A stretch of DNA of 64,000 nucleotides, taken from contig NZ_SMMX01000009.1 in the NCBI RefSeq assembly GCF_004345005.1, positions 62,001 to 126,000 on the forward strand, given 5' to 3'. This document shows, piece after piece, positions 1 to 7,000 of the stretch (position 1 is its first letter; each line of letters opens with the position of its first letter). A program made the position numbers and the translations under genes. This DNA is from Extibacter muris (lineage in GTDB: Bacteria; Bacillota; Clostridia; Lachnospirales; Lachnospiraceae). A model generated the notes under the pieces. It did not search any database. It had not been told where the DNA came from and saw only the letters and a program-made list of their open reading frames with translations.

Positions 1-582
1 GTATTCCACGCGTTCCTCGGGGAAAAGCTTCCCGACTGGAAGTCAGCGGCCTCGCTCGTTAAGAAGATAGCGGAAAATTACAAGCTTCCTTATTATACGA
101 TGTCTCCGACATATTCCATCTGCAAGAACCATGGATATATCAACGGAGAAGAGTACAGCTGCCCGGAATGCGCAGAGACGACGGAAGTGTACAGCAGAAT
201 CACCGGGTATTACCGTCCGGTACAGAATTGGAATGACGGAAAGTCGCAGGAGTTCAAAGACAGGAAGGTTTATGACCTGAATCGTTCTAAGCTGCATATT
301 ACGTCAAAATCAGGGGAAGATATTGGTGAAGTGCGGGAGTACGAGGCGGAAGAACCACAGAAGATTCTCTTCACTACAAAGACATGTCCGAACTGTACGA
401 TAGCGAAGTCGATGCTGGAAAAAGCGCAAATAGACTATGTGCTTGTAGACGCGGAAGAACATGCGGACCTTGTTGAAAAATATGGTGTAAAGCAGGCACC
501 TACACTTATAGTTATAGATGAGAACGGTGTAGAGAAGCTGGCAAACGCATCGAACATTAAAAAGTATACAGAGGGTAAATGA
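1..582 (+). CDS. nrdD: Anaerobic ribonucleoside-triphosphate reductase, C-terminal part, with fused redoxin domain (partial)
   Basis: The frame is open from base 1, so the 5' part lies outside the window; 193 codons are visible. Class III reductases make dNTPs from NTPs with a glycyl radical under anaerobic conditions. Visible are a zinc site (CKNHGY, then CPEC) and the glycyl radical loop RITGYYRPVQNWNDGK, whose Gly carries the radical. After the normal NrdD end (about codon 100) there is a linker and then an extra domain of about 75 residues with CPNC (TKTCPNCTIAKSML) and a cis-Pro motif (QAPTL), which is a thioredoxin/glutaredoxin fold. A thioredoxin reductase follows 30 bp downstream on the same strand. 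Inference: the built-in redoxin re-reduces the reductase active site and is itself served by that reductase. The usual separate NrdG activase gene is not visible here. Confidence 0.93.
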   Translation, partial: VFHAFLGEKLPDWKSAASLVKKIAENYKLPYYTMSPTYSICKNHGYINGEEYSCPECAETTEVYSRITGYYRPVQNWNDGKSQEFKDRKVYDLNRSKLHITSKSGEDIGEVREYEAEEPQKILFTTKTCPNCTIAKSMLEKAQIDYVLVDAEEHADLVEKYGVKQAPTLIVIDENGVEKLANASNIKKYTEGK

Positions 583-612
583 TGTATGATGCCCTCATGA
601 GGAGGTAGTCCT

Positions 613-1527
613 ATGTATGATATTGTAATTGTCGGAGGCGGAACGGCCGGAATGACAGCTGCGATTTATGGACTACGTGCGGGAAAAAAAGTATTGCTCA
701 TCGAAGGAACCACCTTCGGTGGGCAAATTACGTTATCTCCCCACGTAGAGAATTATCCAGGAATAGCAGAAGTGAGCGGCAGCGCGTTTGCGACAGCGAT
801 GGCGGAACAGGTCGCTGCACTTGGAGCAGAGCTGGAATATACAAAGGTGAAGTCTGTCAGGAAAGACGGCGGGAACAAGATTGTCGTGACCGAGGAGAAA
901 GAGATACCGTGCAGGACAGTGATCCTGGCAACCGGGGTATCGCACCGCCACCTTGGCGTACCACGGGAAGAGGAGCTTGTAGGAGCCGGCGTGTCCTACT
1001 GTGCAGTCTGTGACGGCGCGTTCTTCAAAGGCAGTGACGTGGCTGTCGTGGGCGGCGGAAGCACGGCGCTCCAGGATGCCGTATTTCTGAGCGAATACTG
1101 CAGCCATGTGTATGTCATCCACAGGAGGGATGCATTCCGTGGCGAGAAACATCTTGTAGAGACGCTGAGCGCCAGAGACAATGTGACCTTCGTGCTGGAC
1201 AGCGTAGTAACAGAAATCAAGGGTACGGATGCGGTAGAGAGCGCCGGCATCCTGAATAAGAAGACCGGCGAGACATCAGAATTTAAGGTGGAAGGAATCT
1301 TTATCGCAGTAGGGCAGAAGCCAAACAACGATCCGTTTGAGGAGATAGTAAAGCTGAATGAAGAGGGTTATATCCTGGCGGCCGAAGACTGTATGACTTC
1401 CTGTCCCGGCATCTTCGCGGCCGGGGACTGCCGCACGAAAGAGATACGCCAGCTGACGACAGCAGCGGCGGACGGATCTGTGGCCGCACTTGCGGCGTGC
1501 AGATATATAGAAGAGATGGACGTGTAG
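613..1527 (+). CDS. trxB: Thioredoxin-disulfide reductase, NAD(P)H/FAD
   Basis: A cytosolic flavoenzyme of 304 residues, about the family length (305-320). It has an N-terminal FAD-binding GGGTAGM (residues 8-14), the redox-active pair CAVC at 130-133, a second dinucleotide site GGGSTALQDA (147-156) and HRRDAFR (170-176), the basic motif usually linked to NADPH preference, followed by a C-terminal FAD motif with GIFAAGDCR. The start is set by GAGGAGGTAG about 5 bp upstream. It follows nrdD by 30 bp with no terminator between them, so it probably reduces the redoxin domain fused to NrdD as well as any free thioredoxin. It converges on the gntR gene. Confidence 0.93.
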   Translation: MYDIVIVGGGTAGMTAAIYGLRAGKKVLLIEGTTFGGQITLSPHVENYPGIAEVSGSAFATAMAEQVAALGAELEYTKVKSVRKDGGNKIVVTEEKEIPCRTVILATGVSHRHLGVPREEELVGAGVSYCAVCDGAFFKGSDVAVVGGGSTALQDAVFLSEYCSHVYVIHRRDAFRGEKHLVETLSARDNVTFVLDSVVTEIKGTDAVESAGILNKKTGETSEFKVEGIFIAVGQKPNNDPFEEIVKLNEEGYILAAEDCMTSCPGIFAAGDCRTKEIRQLTTAAADGSVAALAACRYIEEMDV

Positions 1528-1535
1528 GCCTAAGA

Positions 1536-1574
1536 AGGCACGGAGCTTCCACGTGGCGTGGCATCTCCGTGCCT
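1536..1574. terminator. Hairpin between convergent trxB and gntR
   Basis: A perfect 10-bp stem, AGGCACGGAG (1536-1545) with CTCCGTGCCT (1565-1574), lies between two convergent genes. There is no long T tract next to it, so termination is inferred from stem and position; it could serve both strands. Confidence 0.5.
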
Positions 1575-1600
1575 GATGCTTCCTATGGCTGCGCTTTGAT

Positions 1601-2248
1601 CTACAGCCGATTTTTTTTCAGCGCGCTGTACTTCCCGATTCCAAAATGGTCGGCCTTCAATATGTCAAATGATTTTTCATAGTCGCCTTTTCTCATATAA
1701 CGCACCATCTTTTTAAGATTTTCATTTGTTTTCGGAATATGCATCCCGTTTTTTATAGAATACTGGCCCATCCGTATGAGCTCGGACAGATTCATTTCAT
1801 ATATCTTATTGATGCGCTCATTTTCAAATATGCTGATAATCTCCATGTGCATGGCCGTATCGGCCACTTCCCACTCATAGACATCACCGGCCGCGGCGCA
1901 CATGCGCACGACCTTCTCTTCTATACGGTAAGAGAACTCTTCATAGCGCTCCAGAGTAAAGATCATCTTAAAAGCAGCGCCTTCGAGCAGCTCTCTCAAC
2001 TGGTAGATCTCGTTGATATCCTTATCGGATATCTCCTTTACGGTCATGGACTTATAGTAGTCGGTGACGATAAGCCCCTCCGCCTGGAGCATTCTTATAG
2101 CAGTCCGGACGGGGCTCCGGCTCATGCCGAGTTCTTTCGTAAGCATAGCTTCGGTAAGCGACATTCCGGGGGGATAGCTCAGGTTCAGGATATTTGCTTT
2201 TATTTTCTCGTAGGCCTGGTCGGCCAGAGAGGATGTCTTTTCAGCCAT
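1601..2248 (-). CDS. GntR-family transcriptional regulator, FadR/FCD type
   Basis: 215 residues with an N-terminal winged helix (about 8-75, including MSRSPVRTAIRMLQAEGLIV) and a helical FCD ligand-binding domain (about 85-205). The start at 2248 (MAEKTSS) is preferred to the upstream ATG at 2287 because AGAGGT lies 7 bp before it. The family binds short palindromes near its own gene and neighbouring operons and releases them on binding small organic acids. It is divergent from proC. Four GTATAC boxes lie in the intergenic region, two near each promoter, so autoregulation and control of proC are likely. A promoter TTGTGT-17-TATACT reads leftward at 2352-2324. The ligand is unknown; a link to proline or glutamate metabolism is inferred only from the neighbour. 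Confidence 0.85.
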   Translation of the reverse strand: MAEKTSSLADQAYEKIKANILNLSYPPGMSLTEAMLTKELGMSRSPVRTAIRMLQAEGLIVTDYYKSMTVKEISDKDINEIYQLRELLEGAAFKMIFTLERYEEFSYRIEEKVVRMCAAAGDVYEWEVADTAMHMEIISIFENERINKIYEMNLSELIRMGQYSIKNGMHIPKTNENLKKMVRYMRKGDYEKSFDILKADHFGIGKYSALKKNRL

Positions 2249-2296
2249 TGGATACCTCTTTTCTACTGGATATACTCGGGCAATCAAAGCGGCAAA

Positions 2297-2323
2297 GTAT
2301 ACATTGATTTATATTGTATACAA
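2297..2323. promoter_or_regulatory. Paired GTATAC operator next to the gntR promoter
   Basis: Two GTATAC cores, 2297-2302 and 2316-2321, lie 19 bp apart; the second is in the perfect palindrome TTGTATACAA (2314-2323). They lie just downstream of the leftward -10 (2329-2324), where a bound repressor would block gntR. The same pair with the same 19-bp spacing recurs before proC. Confidence 0.65.
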
Positions 2324-2370
2324 AGTATAACGTGATTTCAAGGCAAACACAAGTTTTTTTTTAAAACATA

Positions 2371-2399
2371 TTGACTTTTGAAATAGGTAATGCTATATT
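2371..2399 (+). promoter_or_regulatory. proC promoter
   Basis: TTGACT (2371-2376), 17 bp, TATATT (2394-2399). The predicted transcription start near 2406 lies just before the operator pair at 2414-2442. Confidence 0.6.
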
Positions 2400-2413
2400 G
2401 GATATAGAAAAAA

Positions 2414-2442
2414 TTGTATACAAATTATTTTAATGTATACAA
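2414..2442. promoter_or_regulatory. Paired GTATAC operator in the proC leader
   Basis: TTGTATACAA at 2414-2423 and ATGTATACAA at 2433-2442, cores 19 bp apart, each followed by AATTATTT, which makes a 16-bp direct repeat. It lies downstream of the proC -10 and before the ribosome binding site. It is probably bound by the divergent GntR protein. Confidence 0.7.
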
Positions 2443-2479
2443 ATTATTTGAAATATGTCCAGAGAGGAAGGTATGGAAG

Positions 2480-3274
2480 ATGAAGTTAGGATTTATCGGT
2501 ACAGGCAATATGGCATCTGCGATCATGGGAGGCATCATTAATAAAGAGATAATTCCGGCGGAGGAAATCATCGGAGCTGACTTGTTTGCCCCGGGAAGGG
2601 AGAAAGCTCAGAAGCAGTTTGGGATTCATGTGACAGACAGCAACAAAGAGGTGGTATCTCAGGCGGAGGTGATCGTCCTCTCAGTAAAGCCTCAGTTTTA
2701 TGAGGATGTTATCAACGAGATTAAGGATGATATAAGAGAGAGCCAGATTGTTATCACGATTGCACCCGGCAAGACGCTATCCTGGCTTGAAGAGAAGTTT
2801 GGAAAACCGGTTAAGATAGTACGTACCATGCCGAATACCCCGGCAATGGTCGGAGAAGGCATGACAGCTGCATGCCCGAACGGCCACATGGATGAAGAGG
2901 GGATAGCATATGTGAAGAAGCTCCTGGAAAGCTTCAGCCAGGTCGAAATCGTTCCGGAACGGCTGATGGACGCGGTTGTCTCAGTCAGTGGAAGCTCCCC
3001 GGCTTACGTGTTCGTACTTATTGAAGCCATGGCGGATGCAGCCGTATCAGGAGGGATGCCAAGGCCACAGGCATATAAATTTGCCGCTCAGGCCGTGCTC
3101 GGAAGCGCCAAGATGGTACTGGAGACAGGTAAGCATCCGGGAGAGCTGAAAGATATGGTATGCTCACCGGCAGGCACCACGATTGAAGCGGTGCGCGTGC
3201 TGGAAGAAAGAGGGTTCAGAAGTGCTGTAATCGAGGCGATGAAGGTATGTGAAGACATATCAAAGAGTTTATAG
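2480..3274 (+). CDS. proC: Pyrroline-5-carboxylate reductase
   Basis: This enzyme carries out the last step of proline synthesis, NAD(P)H-dependent reduction of 1-pyrroline-5-carboxylate, in the cytosol. The 264-residue protein has the Rossmann motif GFIGTGNM near its N-terminus, the conserved VRTMPNTPAMVGEG and the C-terminal SGSSPAYVFVLIEAM segment of the dimer and active site. The start at 2480 (MKLGFIG) follows AGAGGAAGG by 8 bp; the longer open frame from 2414 begins inside the operator and is not used. It is divergent from gntR, has its own promoter (2371-2399) and ends at a strong hairpin (3295-3318). Control by the GntR protein is inferred from the GTATAC boxes in its leader. Confidence 0.94.
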   Translation: MKLGFIGTGNMASAIMGGIINKEIIPAEEIIGADLFAPGREKAQKQFGIHVTDSNKEVVSQAEVIVLSVKPQFYEDVINEIKDDIRESQIVITIAPGKTLSWLEEKFGKPVKIVRTMPNTPAMVGEGMTAACPNGHMDEEGIAYVKKLLESFSQVEIVPERLMDAVVSVSGSSPAYVFVLIEAMADAAVSGGMPRPQAYKFAAQAVLGSAKMVLETGKHPGELKDMVCSPAGTTIEAVRVLEERGFRSAVIEAMKVCEDISKSL

Positions 3275-3294
3275 ACTACAGCCTATAGACAGAG

Positions 3295-3318
3295 GACAGT
3301 TTCTACGGAGAAACTGTC
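3295..3318 (+). terminator. Rho-independent terminator of proC
   Basis: A perfect 10-bp stem GACAGTTTCT / AGAAACTGTC with loop ACGG, followed by TTTTGTC. Confidence 0.85.
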
Positions 3319-3417
3319 TTTTGTCAGTATCATAAGGCTGTGTTAGTGTCGAAATATCAATTTAGTCTGCGTGAAAGGGAAAATTAACAGAAAATAAAAA
3401 TAATTATAAAAAAGATA

Positions 3418-3446
3418 TTGACAAATATATAAAGTTGGTATATTAT
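3418..3446 (+). promoter_or_regulatory. Near-consensus promoter of an orphan transcription unit
   Basis: TTGACA (3418-3423), exactly 17 bp, TATTAT (3441-3446), in very AT-rich DNA. No convincing gene follows before the hairpin at 3798-3845. Confidence 0.65.
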
Positions 3447-3797
3447 ATAAATATAAATAATAAACAAGATAAGAAAACAGACAAAACGTTTGTTGGAAGT
3501 GAGTTTATTATTAAATTGGAAAGATGCATTCATGCAGAGATAAATTTTTAATAATATTGATTGGTAATGTGATTCGGAAGAAGAAAAGTATTGATTGGAT
3601 GTAAGAAGTTCAGTAAGTATAGCATATCGAGCAAAATGAATTATTAAAAAATATTATCGAAGAGTGGAGCAGATTTCAAAGAAATAGTTTAAGAAAGGAA
3701 GGTACGGACCACCAAAAAATTAAACTATGTATCTGATTCAGAGCAATCAGAAAAAATTTTACCAACAGAAAGGGTAAAAGAATGATTGAAGAATCAA
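3447..3797 (+). other. Orphan transcribed region: candidate small RNA, small peptides or gene relic
   Basis: About 350 AT-rich bases between a strong promoter and a terminator-like hairpin, with no open frame of normal size. Short frames exist, such as a 26-residue one starting MHSCRDKFLIIL (after a poor ribosome site). Two overlapping frames without start codons look protein-like: one contains NIIEEWSRFQRNSLRKEG and the next, one frameshift later, contains KKLNYVSDSEQSEKILP and ends in TGA near 3785. This could be the frameshifted end of a decayed gene, a peptide locus or a non-coding RNA. I cannot choose between these. Confidence 0.4.
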
Positions 3798-3845
3798 AGT
3801 AAGGATGGGTGTCATTATTTCATATAATTGATGCCCATCTTTACT
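3798..3845 (+). terminator. Long hairpin, probable terminator of the orphan unit
   Basis: A 17-bp stem with a few G-U pairs (AGTAAGGATGGGTGTCA with TGATGCCCATCTTTACT) around a 14-nt loop, followed by GTCCTTTT. Its right arm overlaps the -35 of the next promoter (3840-3845). Confidence 0.65.
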
Positions 3846-3868
3846 GTCCTTTTATGTCCTGCTATAAT
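3840..3868 (+). promoter_or_regulatory. Promoter of the WYL regulator gene
   Basis: TTTACT (3840-3845), 17 bp, TATAAT (3863-3868). The predicted start near 3875 gives a leader of about 60 nt. Confidence 0.5.
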
Positions 3869-3938
3869 AGATTACGTAATTATGCAGGCTATTAGACTTA
3901 TATTGTACATTGGGGTATGTACAGACGGAGACGACGAT

Positions 3939-4934
3939 ATGCCGAAAGCTTATAACCAGAAAATAAAACTGCTGTATCTTATGGATCTGCTGGACAGGCA
4001 GACAGATACGGGACACACGATAACGATGAAAGAAATCCTGTCCGCACTGGAGGCCAATGGTATCCAGGCGGCCAGAAAAAGCATATACAGCGACATCGAG
4101 ACGCTCAGGCAGTACGGCATGGATATTGAATACAGGAAAGAGCAGCCGGAAGGATACTATCTTGCAAGCCACAGTTTTGAACTGGCAGAGCTTAAGCTGC
4201 TCGTCGACGCGGTGCAGTCATCCCGGTTTATCACGGAGAAGAAATCCAGAAGCCTGATTAAGAAGATCGAGGGGCTGGCGAGCAGATATGAGGCGTCCTG
4301 CCTGCAGCGGCAGGTGTATGTATCCGACCGTATCAAGACGATGAATGAGAGCATTTATTACAATGTTGATAAGATTCATGCCGCCATATCGGAAAATTCT
4401 AACATCAGGTTCCAGTATACACAGTGGACGATAGACAAGACGACCGTGCTGCGCAATGAAGGGAAGTTCTACCATATCAGCCCGTGGGCGCTCAACTGGA
4501 CCGAGGAGAACTATTATCTGATAGGCTATGACGCAGAGAAATGTGCGTTGAGACATTTCAGGGTAGACAAGATGCTGAAAATAGAAATTATGGAGGAGCG
4601 AAGGGAAGGCGAAGAGATATTCCGGGATTTTGATCCCGCGAGATACTCCAGAAAGACATTTGGAATGTTCGCGGGAAAGGAAGAGACAGTGACTATACGC
4701 TTTCCTAACCCCCTTATCGGAGTAGCCCTTGACCGGTTCGGAAAGTCTGTTCCGATAAAGAGAGATGGGGAGGACTACTTTACAGCAAGGGTGCAGGTGG
4801 CTGTGAGCGAACAGTTTTTTGGGTGGTTAACAGGATTAGGAAAAGATGTTATAATAGTTTCACCTGAGGAGGTTGCAGGGGAGCACAGGAGACTTCTTTC
4901 GGAGATCATTGATGCTTACTCCTGTGGTACATAA
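3939..4934 (+). CDS. WYL-domain transcriptional regulator (YafY/DeoR-like)
   Basis: 331 residues. The N-terminal winged helix (about 1-75) contains MKEILSALEANGIQAARKSIYSDIETLRQYG. A WYL domain of about 75 residues follows (ISPWALNWTEENYYLIGYD, then LRHFRVDKM) and a C-terminal WCX segment (about 245-320). The family senses ligands or nucleic acids through WYL and controls transcription as dimers. The start at 3939 (MPKAYNQ) follows GGAG by 8 bp; the frame upstream to 3828 runs into the hairpin at 3798-3845 and is rejected. It is followed 49 bp later by a membrane protein gene on the same strand, possibly a target. The ligand cannot be named. Confidence 0.85.
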   Translation: MPKAYNQKIKLLYLMDLLDRQTDTGHTITMKEILSALEANGIQAARKSIYSDIETLRQYGMDIEYRKEQPEGYYLASHSFELAELKLLVDAVQSSRFITEKKSRSLIKKIEGLASRYEASCLQRQVYVSDRIKTMNESIYYNVDKIHAAISENSNIRFQYTQWTIDKTTVLRNEGKFYHISPWALNWTEENYYLIGYDAEKCALRHFRVDKMLKIEIMEERREGEEIFRDFDPARYSRKTFGMFAGKEETVTIRFPNPLIGVALDRFGKSVPIKRDGEDYFTARVQVAVSEQFFGWLTGLGKDVIIVSPEEVAGEHRRLLSEIIDAYSCGT

Positions 4935-4983
4935 CAGGTTCTGCTGATGTGGATAATTAATAAGGAACAAAGGAGACGAAGAT

Positions 4984-5709
4984 ATGGATATGGTAAACTT
5001 AAATGACATGATTGGCAATGCATTGGGCGGGACATCTAAGCTCGCAGCCTCAGGTACTGCACAGGGGACAACGGCACTTATCGTCGCTGCCGTGATAGGT
5101 GCCCTGGTATGCCTGTTCGGACTGAAGCTTGTGAAGCTGCTGACAGCAGCGGCAGGAGCGGTCGTCGGTGCAGGATTAGGAGTATCTGTGGCGATTGGGT
5201 TCGGGCTGACGAAGATTGCCTTTCTGGCTGTAGTGATTGCAGGTGCCGTCATACTAGGTGCGCTGGCTTTTTTCTTGTACAAGTTCGGCGTGTTTCTTAT
5301 GGTGCTGGCCTGTGTGTTCGGCGTGTGTGCGATGCTGCTGAATCTGGACTCTGTTATCCCGCTCATCATCAGCATCGTGATAGCAGTTGTATTTGCGGTG
5401 CTTGCGGTAATCTTTATAGAGCCGCTCGTCATCATCGTCACAGGCCTGTCGGGCGGTATCTCAACAGGGCTGGCTGCAGCTGAGCTTGCGGGGCTTACGG
5501 CACATGCATGGATCGGATTGGCAATCGGTGCCGTGGCTGCGGTCGTCGGTATCAGCGTCCAGTTTATGATGCACTCCAGAAAGATAGGGATGACTGAGAA
5601 GGTACATGCAAGGAAGTTCAAAGAACAAGTATCCAGAGAGTCTGAAGTAGAGAAGGCGAGAATGATACTTGACGATGACGCGGAAGAAAATGAGGATGAA
5701 GAAAGCTGA
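4984..5709 (+). CDS. Polytopic membrane protein, DUF4203/TMEM198-like
   Basis: 241 residues. After a short polar N-terminus (about 1-28) come about seven Gly/Ala-rich hydrophobic segments (about 30-195), for example ALIVAAVIGALVCLFGLKL and IISIVIAVVFAVLAVIF. A charged cytoplasmic tail of about 45 residues ends in an acidic stretch DDDAEENEDEES. The pattern of glycine-rich membrane repeats resembles the DUF4203/TMEM198 family, whose role in bacteria is not established; this match is from memory of the pattern. The start follows AAAGGAGACGAAGAT. It may be co-transcribed with the WYL regulator 49 bp upstream. Confidence 0.7.
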   Translation: MDMVNLNDMIGNALGGTSKLAASGTAQGTTALIVAAVIGALVCLFGLKLVKLLTAAAGAVVGAGLGVSVAIGFGLTKIAFLAVVIAGAVILGALAFFLYKFGVFLMVLACVFGVCAMLLNLDSVIPLIISIVIAVVFAVLAVIFIEPLVIIVTGLSGGISTGLAAAELAGLTAHAWIGLAIGAVAAVVGISVQFMMHSRKIGMTEKVHARKFKEQVSRESEVEKARMILDDDAEENEDEES

Positions 5710-5724
5710 GTCCTGTTTATGACA

Positions 5725-5764
5725 CACCTCCCCTGCTATAGTATGAGCTATAGCAGGGGAGGTG
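5725..5764 (+). terminator. Perfect 16-bp hairpin, terminator or translation switch
   Basis: CACCTCCCCTGCTATA (5725-5740) and TATAGCAGGGGAGGTG (5749-5764) pair perfectly around an 8-nt loop, followed by CTTTATTA. It ends the membrane protein gene. The right arm contains GGGGAGG, the only ribosome binding site of the 61-residue gene starting at 5772, so the same hairpin would hide that site in a read-through RNA. Confidence 0.75.
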
Positions 5765-5771
5765 CTTTATT

Positions 5772-5957
5772 ATGTATAAAATCTTTAAAATGATATTGCT
5801 TATCGCGGGGTTCACGATGCAGGCTGCGGCAGTGGTCATGTTCGGCTTTACAGAAATCAATATTTCAGGATATATGTACATGGCTGTCTGGGTAATATGC
5901 GGCGTCCTCATCAAATATTCGCTGCAGTCGCTGTCCTCAGACAGTAAGGCAAATTAA
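5772..5957 (+). CDS. Small membrane protein, unknown
   Basis: 61 residues with two hydrophobic segments (about 4-26 and 32-52), the first Met-rich, and a short polar C-terminus (SLSSDSKAN). I recognise no family. GGGGAGG lies 9 bp before the ATG but inside the 3' arm of a perfect hairpin, so translation from read-through mRNA should be low and translation from an RNA starting inside the hairpin should be efficient. Two-helix proteins of this kind are common in Lachnospiraceae; function not inferred. Confidence 0.6.
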   Translation: MYKIFKMILLIAGFTMQAAAVVMFGFTEINISGYMYMAVWVICGVLIKYSLQSLSSDSKAN

Positions 5958-6039
5958 CCCATATGGACGGTGTTTAGTTGTATTTTACGGCGGATGTGAT
6001 ATAATATAAACATAAAAAACGAATAAAGGGGGCTTACTG

Positions 6040-6864
6040 ATGAAGATAGATATGCACTGTCATGTAAAAGAAGGTTCGGTGGACAGTAGAGTAAGCTTGG
6101 ATGAATATATCACAAAGTTGAAGGAGGAAGGCTTTGATGGGATGCTCATCACTGACCATGATACCTATAAAGGCTACCGCCACTGGAAATACAACATGAA
6201 GGACAAAGTGCATGAGGATTTTGTCGTGCTGAAGGGGATAGAGTACGATACATGCGATGCAGGGCACATCATCTGCATTATGCCGGAAGGCGTAAAGATG
6301 AGGCTGCTGGAGCTGCGTGGCCTGCCTGTGGCCGTATTGATAGATTTTGTGCACCGGCACGGGGGAATACTCGGGCCGGCTCATCCTTGCGGAGAGAAGT
6401 ATCTTAGTTTTACGAACACGAAGAAATTTTATAAATCGCCGGAAATCATAAAGCGTTTTGATTTTATAGAGGCCTTTAATTCCTGCGAGCCCGAAGAGTC
6501 TAATGAGGGAGCCGTAAAGCTTGCACGGAAGTACAAGAAGCCCGGAATCGGGGGAAGCGATTCCCACAAGCTGGACTGCGTGGGCAGAGGATATACCGTG
6601 CTGCCTGAGCATGTGACCTGTGAGACGGAGCTCATATCCCTTATCCGCCGGAAAGTGCCTGTCGAAGCAGGAGGAACCCTGTATGACAAGACGACCAAGG
6701 ATAAGATTGGGAAGGTGAATAAGCTGCTCGTATATTCTTTCTGGTTCTATAACAAGGGCGGAGAGCTGCTCAAACGCCACAGAAGAAGACGGAAGGGTCA
6801 GGTGGAGAATCCGGTAGACCCGATTGACCCGATTGAAATCCCTTACCTGGAACGGATGAAATAA
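6040..6864 (+). CDS. PHP-domain phosphoesterase
   Basis: 274 residues. Metal ligands typical of the PHP fold are visible: MHCH near the N-terminus (residues 5-8), TDHDTYKG (about 38-45), GPAHPCGEKYL (about 109) and GGSDSHKLD (about 171). PHP proteins hydrolyse phosphoesters such as 3',5'-nucleotides, oligonucleotides or histidinol phosphate; the substrate here is not known. The last 40 residues are basic (KRHRRRRKG) and lie outside the core. The start follows AAAGGGGG. The gene stands alone between its own upstream region (TATAAT-like box near 6001) and a hairpin at 6871. Confidence 0.8.
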   Translation: MKIDMHCHVKEGSVDSRVSLDEYITKLKEEGFDGMLITDHDTYKGYRHWKYNMKDKVHEDFVVLKGIEYDTCDAGHIICIMPEGVKMRLLELRGLPVAVLIDFVHRHGGILGPAHPCGEKYLSFTNTKKFYKSPEIIKRFDFIEAFNSCEPEESNEGAVKLARKYKKPGIGGSDSHKLDCVGRGYTVLPEHVTCETELISLIRRKVPVEAGGTLYDKTTKDKIGKVNKLLVYSFWFYNKGGELLKRHRRRRKGQVENPVDPIDPIEIPYLERMK

Positions 6865-6870
6865 TGAGAC

Positions 6871-6899
6871 AAGTCCTTTACAGCACATGTAGAGGACTT
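6871..6899 (+). terminator. Hairpin after the PHP gene
   Basis: An 11-bp stem AAGTCCTTTAC / GTAGAGGACTT with a 7-nt loop; the T tract is weak (CTCTTA). Confidence 0.6.
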
Positions 6900-7000
6900 C
6901 TCTTATGTCTGGCAAATGTATTTGCTTTTTCCGGTACCAAAGATTATGAAAAAGGCGCAGTGAAAACCCTATAATAAGATTCATGCATAGGAGGCAGAAT

